A stretch of DNA of 64,000 bases, taken from contig NZ_QWDE01000001.1 in assembly GCF_003432065.1 (NCBI RefSeq), positions 868,001-932,000 of the forward strand, written 5' to 3'. This document shows positions 27,740 to 35,434 of this stretch, in pieces. Position numbers and translations under genes: made by a program. This DNA comes from Mucilaginibacter terrenus (GTDB lineage Bacteria > Bacteroidota > Bacteroidia > Sphingobacteriales > Sphingobacteriaceae). A model generated the notes under the pieces. That model was given only the letters and a program-made list of their open reading frames with translations, did no database searches and was not told where the DNA came from. How positions within the stretch are numbered: position 1 is the stretch's first letter; each line of letters opens with the position of its first letter.

Positions 27740-27970
27740 TTATTTCATGCGTTGTGAAGTGTCATTTTCCTTAGCACGGCTCATCGACGAATCGCTGCCC
27801 ATACTATGGATGCTGTCTGGCGTACCAGCACTATTACCAACATCCCGATTGCTGCTGGCCGAGTCGGTTTTCATACCGCTGTCGCTAGCGTCGTTATTTT
27901 GGCTTTGCCCGCCGCAAGCAGCAAAGGCCATACAGGCACAAAGGCCTGCAATAATTAAGTGCTTTTTCAT
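27740..27970 (-). CDS. Small Ser/Asp-rich lipoprotein
   Basis: A 76-aa lipoprotein: the signal HLIIAGLCACMAFAAC has lipobox AFAAC. The mature part is disordered and rich in Ser, Asp and Asn (NDASDSGMKTDSASSNRD). It has the same architecture as the lipoprotein at 8451-8660. The function is unknown. Confidence 0.78.
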   Translation of the reverse strand: MKKHLIIAGLCACMAFAACGGQSQNNDASDSGMKTDSASSNRDVGNSAGTPDSIHSMGSDSSMSRAKENDTSQRMK

Positions 27971-27990
27971 TTGTGTAGATGTTTGTTAAA

Positions 27991-28236
27991 TTAATCTTCT
28001 CCGTGCTGCTCTCCGTCGCCCGTGCTTGGTGTTGCACCTATTTCGTTGGAACCGGGGCCTGTATCGGCCGCATTCTGTTTTAGTGAGTCGAGCTGGTCTT
28101 CCTGCGAAGCACCGCGGATGATCTGCTCACCGGATTGCGCATTGTGGTTGCCCAGATCGGTGGGCGTTGGGTAATTTTGCTGCCCGGGTACAACATTATC
28201 ATTGTCGCCGGCGGCCTTTATGTTTTCACTTTCCAT
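27991..28236 (-). CDS. Hydrophilic disordered protein
   Basis: An 81-aa acidic protein without hydrophobic segments (MESENIKAAGDNDNVVPGQQ to GDGEQHGED), likely intrinsically disordered. It sits between the lipoprotein and the DUF4142 gene on the same strand. The coding call rests on length, codon pattern and spacing, as no family is recognised. Confidence 0.55.
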   Translation of the reverse strand: MESENIKAAGDNDNVVPGQQNYPTPTDLGNHNAQSGEQIIRGASQEDQLDSLKQNAADTGPGSNEIGATPSTGDGEQHGED

Positions 28237-28336
28237 TTAGTCTGCTTTATTCAGAATATGAAAACAGCACAGTAACGCCCTTCATCCACAACCAAATCTC
28301 TCACTACGCTACCGTGCTGTATCATTTTCCAGGTTA

Positions 28337-28861
28337 TTACTTAGCGCCGTTCACCTTATTGTTAATTTGCTGTATCATGGTAAGGTGTTTCTTTAACACT
28401 GGCAGCTGTGCTTTGGCAAAAGCTTTAACCTTCGCGTCGGGCAACGTGTTAGCAGCGTGCTGAAACAACGCTATCGTTTTTTGGTGGTCAACTACCATCA
28501 TGGCCGCGTATGCTTTATCAAACGCTGCACCACTGGCATTGTCGAGCATAGGATCTTTTACCGCATCCGCTGATGGTGGCGCAGGTACCTGGTAGCCTTT
28601 TGCTTTTACAATTCGCATAAGCAGATTATTGGCTAACGAGTGGTCGGCTACCATACGGGAGCCAAAAGCTTTTACCTGTCCGCTTTGTGCTTTCTTTTGA
28701 GCAAGGCGTCCTGTAGCTATTTCTTTATAACTGCCTGTACTGGCCTGTGTAATAAAATTTACGGTAGCTGTGTCCGGCTGGGCAGAATTGGTTTGTGCGT
28801 TGGTGAACTGTGCCGCGAACATGGCTGCCAGTGTTAAAAACGCTGTTGCTAACTTTTTCAT
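28337..28861 (-). CDS. DUF4142 exported protein
   Basis: A 174-aa protein with signal peptide (LTLAAMFAAQFTNAQ) and a ferritin-like helical DUF4142 domain. Conserved segments are VNFITQASTGSYKEIATGRL, VKAFGSRMVADHSLANNLLM and AYAAMMVVDHQKTIALFQHA, the repeated M-DH motif typical of the family. It is likely periplasmic; no reaction has been established for this family that I can name. Confidence 0.92.
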   Translation of the reverse strand: MKKLATAFLTLAAMFAAQFTNAQTNSAQPDTATVNFITQASTGSYKEIATGRLAQKKAQSGQVKAFGSRMVADHSLANNLLMRIVKAKGYQVPAPPSADAVKDPMLDNASGAAFDKAYAAMMVVDHQKTIALFQHAANTLPDAKVKAFAKAQLPVLKKHLTMIQQINNKVNGAK

Positions 28862-29300
28862 GGTTTTAGATGTTGTTTTAAGATAATATTGATATAGAAG
28901 TCCTTTTTATTACAAAGCTTTAATTGTATTCACGCGTTAATTGAGCCTGCAGTAACCTTAAATTATGGTACCGCAGGCGCCAATAAACAACAAAACACTA
29001 CATAGAAATACCTTATATGGGAATGCATACTTTCCTTTATAAATTATTAATGTTAAACTGGTTGTTGGTGAGCGGAAAGTATCTGAGATAGGTAGACACC
29101 TCTCCCGGTAATATGGACCTTCTAGATATTCAGTTGTCGTGAACTGTATAGAATCAACAGGAAGAATTGAGCAATTGTTTTAATTACTAATTAAATAAAT
29201 TAATAAATAAAGAATCTAGCTAATTGTGACGTCCGAATATTATCAGACGCGAAGGGATTTGCAGACTGTAGTAAGTGTTGCAATAAAGATGATGGGAAAG
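28862..29300. other. Gene-free 439-base gap
   Basis: An AT-rich stretch between the DUF4142 gene and the UVR-motif gene. I see only an imperfect GCCTGC/GCAGGC hairpin near 28945-28978 and no convincing ORF, promoter or RNA gene. Confidence 0.6.
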
Positions 29301-29513
29301 TTATAAAGTTTTAGCTCTTCGCAACAACTCATCGCGAATATTAGCACATTGTTCATACCGCTCTTCGCGGATCTTCTCTTCCAAAAGGTGCTTCAATTGA
29401 GTAGCCGAATACTCTAAATACTTCAAGCCGGAGGCTGTTAACGCTGATATAGGTACAATTGTACCATCAGCAGCATAAAAGCCCCATTCGGGTTGTCTTT
29501 TGTTTAAATTCAT
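29301..29513 (-). CDS. Small UVR-motif protein
   Basis: A 70-aa protein from MNLNKRQPEW (29513). The C-terminal half, LLEEKIREERYEQCANIRDE, is a UvrB/UvrC (UVR) motif, a helical hairpin used for UvrB-UvrC pairing and also found in ClpC/McsA-type regulators. The N-terminal half (EWGFYAADGTIVPISA) is a short beta segment. It is too small for a repair enzyme; an adaptor role is inference. Confidence 0.7.
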   Translation of the reverse strand: MNLNKRQPEWGFYAADGTIVPISALTASGLKYLEYSATQLKHLLEEKIREERYEQCANIRDELLRRAKTL

Positions 29514-29563
29514 GGGACTGTAAGATACGCACAAAATTATTCATCAAATTACCTACTACAATG

Positions 29564-30523
29564 CTACAAGCCTGCCATCGGCCATAGTATTCCTTTGATA
29601 AATGCAGGATGAAATAACAACGGCATAGGTAACACCAGCCAGAAGAACACCCATACACGCCCAACCAAATTGTTTTTTAAGAAAAAGATATTCTTGCTCA
29701 TAAGAAGCTTTTCTACCAGGACGAGCAAGCCCTGTAGCAAGAAGTATAACGTGGGCAAGCCGTAGCCGGCATTCACAGGCACGCTCAATGCAAGTTCGTG
29801 CAGTAAACCAGAAAAAACGAAAGCTATAAGCAATGCCGCCGCAGGACCCATTCTTTTCCGTAACGGCCGGAAAACAGCCACAGACGTCATCTCACTAAAT
29901 GCTATGTTCCAGCGTTTGCTCCAAAGTTCTGTTAAGCTAAGCGCCCTGGCAGGGTGCCGAAATAGCAGGTACGTATTCACCCCGCTGAACCGCCACATAC
30001 CGGCACTTATAGCAAGAAAGCCAAAGTGCAACACAAGACTAAAGCCCACCAACAACAAAGCCGTGACAGCTAAATAGGTGAACTCATCGCTATGATACCG
30101 ATGCTCTACATACCGTGCTAACAAGATAAGCGCGGCACCAGCCACTACCCTGCTGATACCTGTGTTAATCATTGATCTGGCGCACGGGAGCGGTTTTGCA
30201 CCTAAGGTTTCAAACGGTTCGGCACGCATGCCTACCCATCCTATCGCGTATACACACCACTGTTTAAAAGTAAGTGTAAGGTTCTTGTTGCGGTAACCCT
30301 CTGTAACTGCAATCACCTTCATACCCGTAAAGGTTGTGGCAATAATGGCCAGCATACGCAATATCGCACCCTCCTGAATAAACAGGTAGCTTACAACAGC
30401 AATAGTACTTATAAGAATTGTCCAATTTAGCAATATAGCCTTTGCACGTATAAGGCTGTAGCCAACCAATATCACCAGCAAATTAATTACCGCAAAGCAA
30501 CTAACATGTGTAATTGTTTCCAT
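29564..30523 (-). CDS. Wax-synthase-like membrane O-acyltransferase
   Basis: A 319-aa polytopic membrane protein with about eight helices. LTELWSKRWNIAFSEMT and FVFSGLLHELALSVP are the MBOAT/wax-synthase signature, with the conserved His in SGLLHE. This family esterifies long-chain alcohols or polyols with acyl-CoA; the acceptor here is unknown. It lies 1 base after a four-helix membrane gene and shares its promoter. Confidence 0.85.
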   Translation of the reverse strand: METITHVSCFAVINLLVILVGYSLIRAKAILLNWTILISTIAVVSYLFIQEGAILRMLAIIATTFTGMKVIAVTEGYRNKNLTLTFKQWCVYAIGWVGMRAEPFETLGAKPLPCARSMINTGISRVVAGAALILLARYVEHRYHSDEFTYLAVTALLLVGFSLVLHFGFLAISAGMWRFSGVNTYLLFRHPARALSLTELWSKRWNIAFSEMTSVAVFRPLRKRMGPAAALLIAFVFSGLLHELALSVPVNAGYGLPTLYFLLQGLLVLVEKLLMSKNIFFLKNNLVGRVWVFFWLVLPMPLLFHPAFIKGILWPMAGL

Positions 30524-30524
30524 C

Positions 30525-30959
30525 TTATAAGCCCTTTAAATTCACGTAGAACAGAAAGCTATAAAACAGGCTGAACCAGGTAAACAGTAGTACTAATACT
30601 ACTTCGGCCACGCGTTGCCATTTACCGGAAGGAAGAGCCGAACGATCAAAATAAAAGAATTGAATAGCTACCCTAGATAGCCAATACACCGCTATAAAGC
30701 CGGTAACTATGGTTGCCAGCCTGGAGTGGCTGAGTAAATCATTGCTGCAAAAAATGGATAGCAGACCAAAGCTGAGGTTGATAACAAATATGTAAGCGGC
30801 GTACACCCAAAACATCTGCTTTATAAGCGGATTGACCTTAGACAGTTCTGACCGCCATTTTAATACACCGGGAATAAACAATGAGCCAAGCGCCAGGCTC
30901 ACCTGGCCAAGTCCGGCAAGTTGTAGAAGTGTGTTGTTGGTGATTAGGGTACTAAACAT
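30525..30959 (-). CDS. Four-helix membrane protein, partner of the MBOAT gene
   Basis: A 144-aa protein with four predicted membrane helices (LAGLGQVSLALGSLFIPGVL, FWVYAAYIFVINLSFGLLSI, ATIVTGFIAVYWLSRVAIQF, VVLVLLFTWFSLFYSFLFYV). It is not assigned to a family. The 1-base gap to the MBOAT gene indicates one operon and probably one function in lipid or ester metabolism. Confidence 0.75.
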   Translation of the reverse strand: MFSTLITNNTLLQLAGLGQVSLALGSLFIPGVLKWRSELSKVNPLIKQMFWVYAAYIFVINLSFGLLSIFCSNDLLSHSRLATIVTGFIAVYWLSRVAIQFFYFDRSALPSGKWQRVAEVVLVLLFTWFSLFYSFLFYVNLKGL

Positions 30960-30981
30960 TTGCTTGTTGATTTAGACAACA

Positions 30982-31011
30982 CAAATGTAAAACAATTATC
31001 TATACTTTCAA
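30982..31011 (-). promoter_or_regulatory. Promoter of the MBOAT operon
   Basis: On the minus strand TTG (31011-31009) is followed after 19 bases by TACATTTG (30989-30982), an exact Bacteroidota -33/-7 pair. The predicted start is near 30975, 16 bases before the ATG. Confidence 0.65.
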
Positions 31012-31028
31012 TAATTATTGAAAGTATA
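31001..31028. promoter_or_regulatory. 28-bp perfect palindrome overlapping the -33 element
   Basis: The sequence is its own complement: arms TATACTTTCAATAA and TTATTGAAAGTATA with no spacer. The -33 TTG of the MBOAT promoter lies inside it, so it is a likely operator for a dimeric regulator. It also lies 29 bases after the CBS gene stop and could fold at the end of that transcript, but it has no GC stem. Confidence 0.75.
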
Positions 31029-31056
31029 TTCTGTAACTTATGTTTATAGTAGATAA

Positions 31057-31494
31057 TTAAGTAGCGTGGATATAGCTATGCAGCTGCTCTATAGTTTCTT
31101 TTTGTGAGTGAATGGTTTCGTAAACCACATCATTAATGGAGACAATGCCACAAAGTACCTGCAGATCATCAAATACCGGCAAATAACGAATGTTATTTTC
31201 GCTCATGAGCAGCATACATGTGTCTATTGATGTTTTTGGCGTAATGTGCGGCAGGTTAATGCTCATGATCTCACCTACTGTTGTATCATCAGAGTGCTTA
31301 CCCATCAGGATGATCTTACGGGCATAGTCCCGTTCTGTCGCTAAGCCCAAGTATTGATTGTCATGATCAGTTATTACTACCGAACCGATGTTCTTTTCGG
31401 CCATTAGCTTTAGTACGTCTAATACGGTAGTAGCAGCAGGAACGGCAATAACCGCACTTCCTTTTCGTGCAAGGATGTGTTGTACATTCTTCAT
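31057..31494 (-). CDS. Tandem CBS-domain protein
   Basis: A 145-aa protein made of two CBS motifs: residues ~10-65 (VLDVLKLMAEKNIGSVVITD, ending GLATERDYARKIIL) and ~80-140 (TSIDTCMLLMSENNIRYLPV, ending GIVSINDVVYETI). CBS pairs bind adenosine nucleotides and usually sense energy or redox state. It stands alone, with no catalytic domain. Confidence 0.93.
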   Translation of the reverse strand: MKNVQHILARKGSAVIAVPAATTVLDVLKLMAEKNIGSVVITDHDNQYLGLATERDYARKIILMGKHSDDTTVGEIMSINLPHITPKTSIDTCMLLMSENNIRYLPVFDDLQVLCGIVSINDVVYETIHSQKETIEQLHSYIHAT

Positions 31495-31679
31495 TGGTAA
31501 ACAGGTTTAATTTGGTTTATGTGAATTTACCAATAACTACTTATAAAACAATAGGTTAGTAACTTATTATAAATACGATAACATGAACTCGCTTTTATTA
31601 GTGTGTAAGCAAAGTCATTTGTGAACAATTGACAATTGTTGAATTTACCAAGCATTATTTTTGAGGTAAATATCTACAT

Positions 31680-32684
31680 ATGTCTAACACACTCTCTCAT
31701 ATACCTTACTCAGTACTCGATCTGGCAACTGTGGTACATGGCCAAACCCCTGCAGATACATTCCCTAACAGTCTTGACCTTGCACGCAACGCGGAACATT
31801 GGGGCTATAACCGCTATTGGTTTGCCGAACACCACAACATGATGAACGTGGCAAGTTCTGCTACCTCAATCCTTATTGGTTACGTAGCCGGTGGTACTAA
31901 AACTATCCGGGTTGGCTCCGGTGGTATTATGCTGCCTAACCATTCTCCGCTGGTTGTGGCAGAGCAGTTTGGTACGCTGGCATCGCTCTACCCGGGCAGG
32001 ATAGATCTCGGCTTAGGCCGGGCACCGGGCACTGATCAGCTTACCGCATTAGCCATAAGGGGCGAAAACTTTAACGCAGCGTTTAACTTTCCAAAAGATG
32101 TAGAACGGTTGCAAAACTTCTTTTCGGCAGATAACGCAGACGCTAAGGTACGGGCCATACCAGGCGAAGGGTTGGATATCCCAATATGGATATTAGGCTC
32201 CAGCACAGATAGTGCACGCCTTGCTGCCGCCAAAGGCCTCCCCTACGCATTTGCAAGCCATTTTGCGCCAACTTACTTCTTGGAGGCCATTGATATTTAC
32301 CGGGAGAACTTTGTACCCTCTGTCCACTTAGAAAAACCGTACATGATGGCTTGCATCAATGTTGTGGCTGCGGATACTAATCAAGAAGCCGAACGACTGG
32401 CAACATCTGTACAATTGTTTATAAAAGGCGTGGTAACAGGCAAACGACAGTTGCTACCACCACCTATTGACAGTATGGACGGTGCCTGGAACATTTACGA
32501 GCAGGAAGCTGTTGAGCAAATGTTGTCATACGCGATTTTTGGGGGGCCACAAACGGTTAAGGACAAGATGGGAGCATTAGTAGAACACACCGGTATTGAT
32601 GAGGTAATGGTAACATCACATATCTTCGACCATAAAGCAAAACTGCGTTCTTACGAAATTTTGGCTCAAGCAATGCGTTCTTAA
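31680..32684 (+). CDS. LLM-class flavin-dependent oxidoreductase
   Basis: A 334-aa luciferase-like monooxygenase of the single-subunit group found in many bacteria. Blocks are IPYSVLDLATVVHGQTPADT at the N-terminus, YWFAEHHNM, RVGSGGIMLPNHSPLVVAEQ, LYPGRIDLGLGRAPGTDQ and IWILGSSTDSARLAA. The fold is a TIM barrel using FMNH2. The substrate is unknown. It is the last chromosomal gene before the tRNA used by the prophage. Confidence 0.93.
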   Translation: MSNTLSHIPYSVLDLATVVHGQTPADTFPNSLDLARNAEHWGYNRYWFAEHHNMMNVASSATSILIGYVAGGTKTIRVGSGGIMLPNHSPLVVAEQFGTLASLYPGRIDLGLGRAPGTDQLTALAIRGENFNAAFNFPKDVERLQNFFSADNADAKVRAIPGEGLDIPIWILGSSTDSARLAAAKGLPYAFASHFAPTYFLEAIDIYRENFVPSVHLEKPYMMACINVVAADTNQEAERLATSVQLFIKGVVTGKRQLLPPPIDSMDGAWNIYEQEAVEQMLSYAIFGGPQTVKDKMGALVEHTGIDEVMVTSHIFDHKAKLRSYEILAQAMRS

Positions 32685-32799
32685 ACGCTAACCCGACGTA
32701 TTTTTTACATCATTAGTGCTGATGTAAAATTTAATTCAGACATAATGAGGCACATAGCTAAAAAATGAAAGTTCTGTTTTAAAGTTTGCTAATTAAAGC

Positions 32800-32807
32800 T
32801 ATCTTTG
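32800..32807 (+). promoter_or_regulatory. -7 element of the tRNA-Leu promoter
   Basis: TATCTTTG (followed by C) matches TAnnTTTG exactly and lies 20 bases before the tRNA 5' end. Confidence 0.55.
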
Positions 32808-32827
32808 CCAACTCTTAAAAACCAAAT

Positions 32828-32909
32828 GCGGAAGTGGCGTAATTGGTAGCCGCACCAGACTTAGGATCTGGCGCCGCGAGGCGTGGGGGTTCGAGTCCCT
32901 TCTTCCGCA
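32828..32909 (+). tRNA. tRNA-Leu (anticodon TAG), prophage attachment gene
   Basis: The 82-base sequence folds as a class II tRNA: acceptor GCGGAAG/CTTCCGC, anticodon arm CCAGA-CTTAGGA-TCTGG with anticodon TAG, a long variable arm (CGCCGCGAGGCG) and the T arm GGGGGTTCGAGTCCCTT-type, ending in discriminator A. CCA is not encoded. The last 14 bases plus the next C are the attL copy of the 15-bp repeat, so insertion leaves the tRNA intact. Confidence 0.96.
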
Positions 32910-32910
32910 C
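32896..32910. repeat. attL core (15-bp direct repeat)
   Basis: TCCCTTCTTCCGCAC at the tRNA 3' end, repeated exactly at 56640-56654. The bases on both sides differ between the copies. Confidence 0.9.
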
Positions 32911-32914
32911 TATA

Positions 32915-32947
32915 CCGCCTTTACAGCAATGTAGAGGCGGTTTTTTG
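32915..32947 (+). terminator. Element-supplied terminator for the tRNA
   Basis: CCGCCTTTAC / GTAGAGGCGG stem (one G-U pair) followed by TTTTTTG, directly after the tRNA. It resembles the displaced native terminator at 56655-56690. Confidence 0.85.
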
Positions 32948-32953
32948 TTTTTT

Positions 32954-32973
32954 GCGTCACTAATTGCGGCACT
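32954..32973. repeat. Candidate integrase arm-type sites, left end
   Basis: GCGTCACTAA at 32954 and GCGGCACTG at 32966 resemble the GCGGCACTAAAA repeats near attR. They lie between the tRNA terminator and the integrase start. Confidence 0.4.
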
Positions 32974-33010
32974 GCCGGACAAATATTCTTTAGCAAAACC
33001 TAATATAGAC

Positions 33011-34189
33011 ATGGCGACCCCGCCCTATACTCCTGCTCACCTGGTAAACAGCGAAAAGCCTGTAACTGAACGCTGGTACATCGTTTTTTGGGTGTGGGAT
33101 GCACTTAAGCAAAAGAAAGTTCGCAAAAGATGCTACAAGGTCAACCTGAAAAAAACCAAAATGGAGCGCCTGGCTTACGCAAAAACACGTATTGCCGGTA
33201 TCAATAAACTGCTTGCGGAGGGTTACCATAGCAACCCGAAATTACTCCGGGAAAAAAAAGCGGCACTTTATGCGGATCGCACAAAAGATTATTCGATCTA
33301 TGATGCCTTTAAATACATCCTGCCGGTTGTAAAGAACTCAAAACGGCCGGCTACATTTAACAGCTATAATTCCTGCACGAACTTATTTCTTGAATTTTGC
33401 GAGCTGGCCGGATGGACTGGATGGAAGCTGCGTACCCTTGAAAAAGTTGACATTATATCATTCCTGGACTATGTACAAGCGCCGAAAGAGGGCAAAGCCG
33501 GTGTTTCTAATGCCAGCCGCAATAAATATCTTAGCTACCTGGCTGCTATGTTTACCATGCTGCAGGAACGGGGTGCCCTGGACAAAAACGTTTGTCACGG
33601 TATCAAGTTCCTGAAAGAAGAAACGGGCGGCAATATTGCGTACACTCCCGAACAAATAGAGGTACTTAAAGCTGCTATAAACGAACAAAATCCCAGGCTT
33701 TGGCTATTTGTCTCGTTTATGCTTTACGGGTTCATCAGGCCCGCAGAAATAGGCCGTTTACAGGTACGTATGATCAACCTTAAGACAAAGGAGATTAAAC
33801 TACCCGGTACCATCACCAAAAACGGGAAGCCGCGTACTGTAACCATTTCGCCACACTTCGCCGAATACATCAGCTCTATGAGCCTGGAGCTTTACCGGCC
33901 GGATCACTACGTTTTTGGTATTAACCTGGTTACCGGCGCTATACCCATCCAAAAGAATTACGCAAACCTCTCACATTCAAAAATTGCCCGTAAGCTGGGG
34001 TTTGGAAAAGAATACACGTTATACAGCTGGAAACATACCGGCGTGGTGCTGCATTATAAAGCGGGGATTGATATTAAGACCTTGCAAAAGCAGATCGGGC
34101 ACCAATCGCTACACGAGACCGATATATATTTGAAATCGCTTGACCTGTACGAAAATTCGGAGATCATTGATAAAAGCCCGGCGATTTAA
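33011..34189 (+). CDS. Tyrosine recombinase (integrase)
   Basis: About 392 residues from MATPPYTPAH (33011); the longer in-frame reading enters the tRNA and is rejected. An N-terminal SAM-like core-binding domain (NSYNSCTNLFLEFCELAGWT) precedes the catalytic domain. Active-site candidates are Arg in LYGFIRPAEIGRLQ, Lys in TKNGKPRTV, His in SWKHTGVV, His in IGHQSL and the nucleophile Tyr in HETDIYLKSL. The HxxR Arg is Lys (WKHTG). It catalyses insertion at tRNA-Leu. It is transcribed rightward, opposite to the virion genes. Confidence 0.94.
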   Translation: MATPPYTPAHLVNSEKPVTERWYIVFWVWDALKQKKVRKRCYKVNLKKTKMERLAYAKTRIAGINKLLAEGYHSNPKLLREKKAALYADRTKDYSIYDAFKYILPVVKNSKRPATFNSYNSCTNLFLEFCELAGWTGWKLRTLEKVDIISFLDYVQAPKEGKAGVSNASRNKYLSYLAAMFTMLQERGALDKNVCHGIKFLKEETGGNIAYTPEQIEVLKAAINEQNPRLWLFVSFMLYGFIRPAEIGRLQVRMINLKTKEIKLPGTITKNGKPRTVTISPHFAEYISSMSLELYRPDHYVFGINLVTGAIPIQKNYANLSHSKIARKLGFGKEYTLYSWKHTGVVLHYKAGIDIKTLQKQIGHQSLHETDIYLKSLDLYENSEIIDKSPAI

Positions 34190-34349
34190 ACACCAATGCC
34201 ATATAAAAAAATATGCCCGCTGATCAGGCGGGCTTAGCAAATATAATCTTGGATCGGTTGTTAAATCTACCTTAAAGCGGTTTTTGCTTTTGGCAGCGTG
34301 CTAATTAGACAGCAAAGGAATCATTAAGTTTTAATTATTTTAGAAAAAC

Positions 34350-34383
34350 AAAGGCCCGGGTACTCTCGCAGTCCCGGGCCTTT
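34350..34383. terminator. Bidirectional terminator between integrase and virion genes
   Basis: AAAGGCCCGGG (34350-34360) and CCCGGGCCTTT (34373-34383) form a perfect 11-bp stem in the 263-base gap between convergent genes. A weaker GCCCGC/GCGGGC hairpin lies just after the integrase stop near 34216. Confidence 0.88.
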
Positions 34384-34452
34384 AACCTAAACCTTATCAC
34401 AATTATATGGCAAGAGCCATGTAATAGAGGCGGCAATATAGAACATTAAAAA

Positions 34453-34887
34453 CTAAAACGGGCATTCCTGCTCTACCGGTTCAAAATCGTACTCTTTAAT
34501 GCACTTTGTATCTGCCAGGGTAAGCGTGTACTGGGAATATTTTACATCGTTGTCTCGCGGTTGATACTTTATAATCAGTGCGCGTTCTAGCCTGGCAGCT
34601 TGTCCAGGTGGACAAAACACGATGCGAACTGTGTACCGGTTGCGCTTCATGCGGTTTTTGTAAGTTACCCGGTCGGATGGCGGCTTTACCTTCTGTGTGC
34701 GGTAATTTATATCGTTCCAGGTTTGAAAATGCCGGTAAAGCGTTTTATAGAGATCTGTTAATGATACGCCGATGTATACCAACTTATCATTTTCCTTGAT
34801 AAGATAAACCCCGGACCGTTTTGCGGTCTCGGGGAATGATGTACGGCCGCTCGGCTTATATGGCGGATGGTAGCGGAAAACTTTCAC
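34453..34887 (-). CDS. GIY-YIG nuclease-domain protein
   Basis: A 144-aa protein with the GIY-YIG fold: GVYLI (26-30), YIG (38-40), Arg52 in TLYRHFQTW and Glu101 in ARLERALI, followed by KYQPRDND, which holds the conserved Asn. All catalytic positions are occupied, so nuclease activity is plausible. It is the last gene of the leftward virion/lysis block. It could be a homing-type nuclease, a DNA-processing enzyme or a superinfection weapon; the sequence does not decide. Confidence 0.8.
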   Translation of the reverse strand: MKVFRYHPPYKPSGRTSFPETAKRSGVYLIKENDKLVYIGVSLTDLYKTLYRHFQTWNDINYRTQKVKPPSDRVTYKNRMKRNRYTVRIVFCPPGQAARLERALIIKYQPRDNDVKYSQYTLTLADTKCIKEYDFEPVEQECPF

Positions 34888-35171
34888 TTGTGCGTTTGAT
34901 CGTTGTCGATGTTTACGGTTGCCGGCTTTACCTCCGCTTTCATTTCCAGTATCGATACCCGTTTATCCAGGTTATTATACAGCGCGTTTGCGCTCTCCTG
35001 CTTAGAAGAAAGGGTATTGATGGAATTAGTTAAGCCGCTAATTTGTGTTACCAGGGCATCAACTTTAAAGGAGTAGGACAGGTAGCTAATGTAAAAACCG
35101 CTTAAAAAAGTAAGGAGTGAGAACAGGTAAGGCAGCACCTGCATTAGCTTATTTGGTGTCTGCGGTGGCAT
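34884..35171 (-). CDS. Single-pass membrane protein with coiled coil (lysis/spanin candidate)
   Basis: A 95-aa protein with one N-terminal membrane helix (VLPYLFSLLTFLSGFYISYL), then a helical coiled-coil region (ISGLTNSINTLSSKQESANA) and a polar end. It overlaps the holin-like gene by 23 bases and the GIY-YIG gene by 4. The helix-plus-coil layout and position fit an i-spanin or holin accessory, but no motif proves it. Confidence 0.6.
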   Translation of the reverse strand: MPPQTPNKLMQVLPYLFSLLTFLSGFYISYLSYSFKVDALVTQISGLTNSINTLSSKQESANALYNNLDKRVSILEMKAEVKPATVNIDNDQTHK

Positions 35172-35409
35172 CGCTGTCGGTTTTAGTGGCTTGCGCCTGT
35201 ATAACGCTTGCGGTGCTTACCGCGCCGATGATCTTTGCGGCCGTTAGTACTACTGCAGGCAGCACCAGGCCCGCGCCGCTGGCAGCTACTACTATACCCG
35301 CCGCGCCGGTGATCCATAGGCCAATTTTGCGTACTTTCTTCCAAAATGGCGGGGTTGGTGAAACAAGGCGATCAATCACATTGCTTACCGATAATGTGTC
35401 TTTTTGCAT
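35149..35409 (-). CDS. Holin-like two-helix membrane protein
   Basis: An 86-aa protein: a charged amphipathic start with FWKKVRKIG, two adjacent hydrophobic helices (LWITGAAGIVVAASGAGLVL and VLTAAKIIGAVSTASVIQA) and a polar C-terminus. This matches small phage holins, though the two glucosaminidase genes, the expected endolysin partners, are 4-5 kb upstream. Its leader contains the AT-rich CCTAATTAATT motif seen before other genes of the element. Confidence 0.6.
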   Translation of the reverse strand: MQKDTLSVSNVIDRLVSPTPPFWKKVRKIGLWITGAAGIVVAASGAGLVLPAVVLTAAKIIGAVSTASVIQAQATKTDSDATADTK

Positions 35410-35434
35410 ATATAGTTTAATTAATTAGGCTTGG

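Noticed and set aside
28945..28978. Hairpin in the 28.9-29.3 kb gap
   Set aside because: Imperfect GCCTGC/GCAGGC stem without T-tract or conserved context; too weak to call.
32843..33010. Upstream extension of the integrase frame into the tRNA
   Set aside because: The frame is open by chance through the tRNA and its terminator; the ATG at 33011 gives a normal integrase start.
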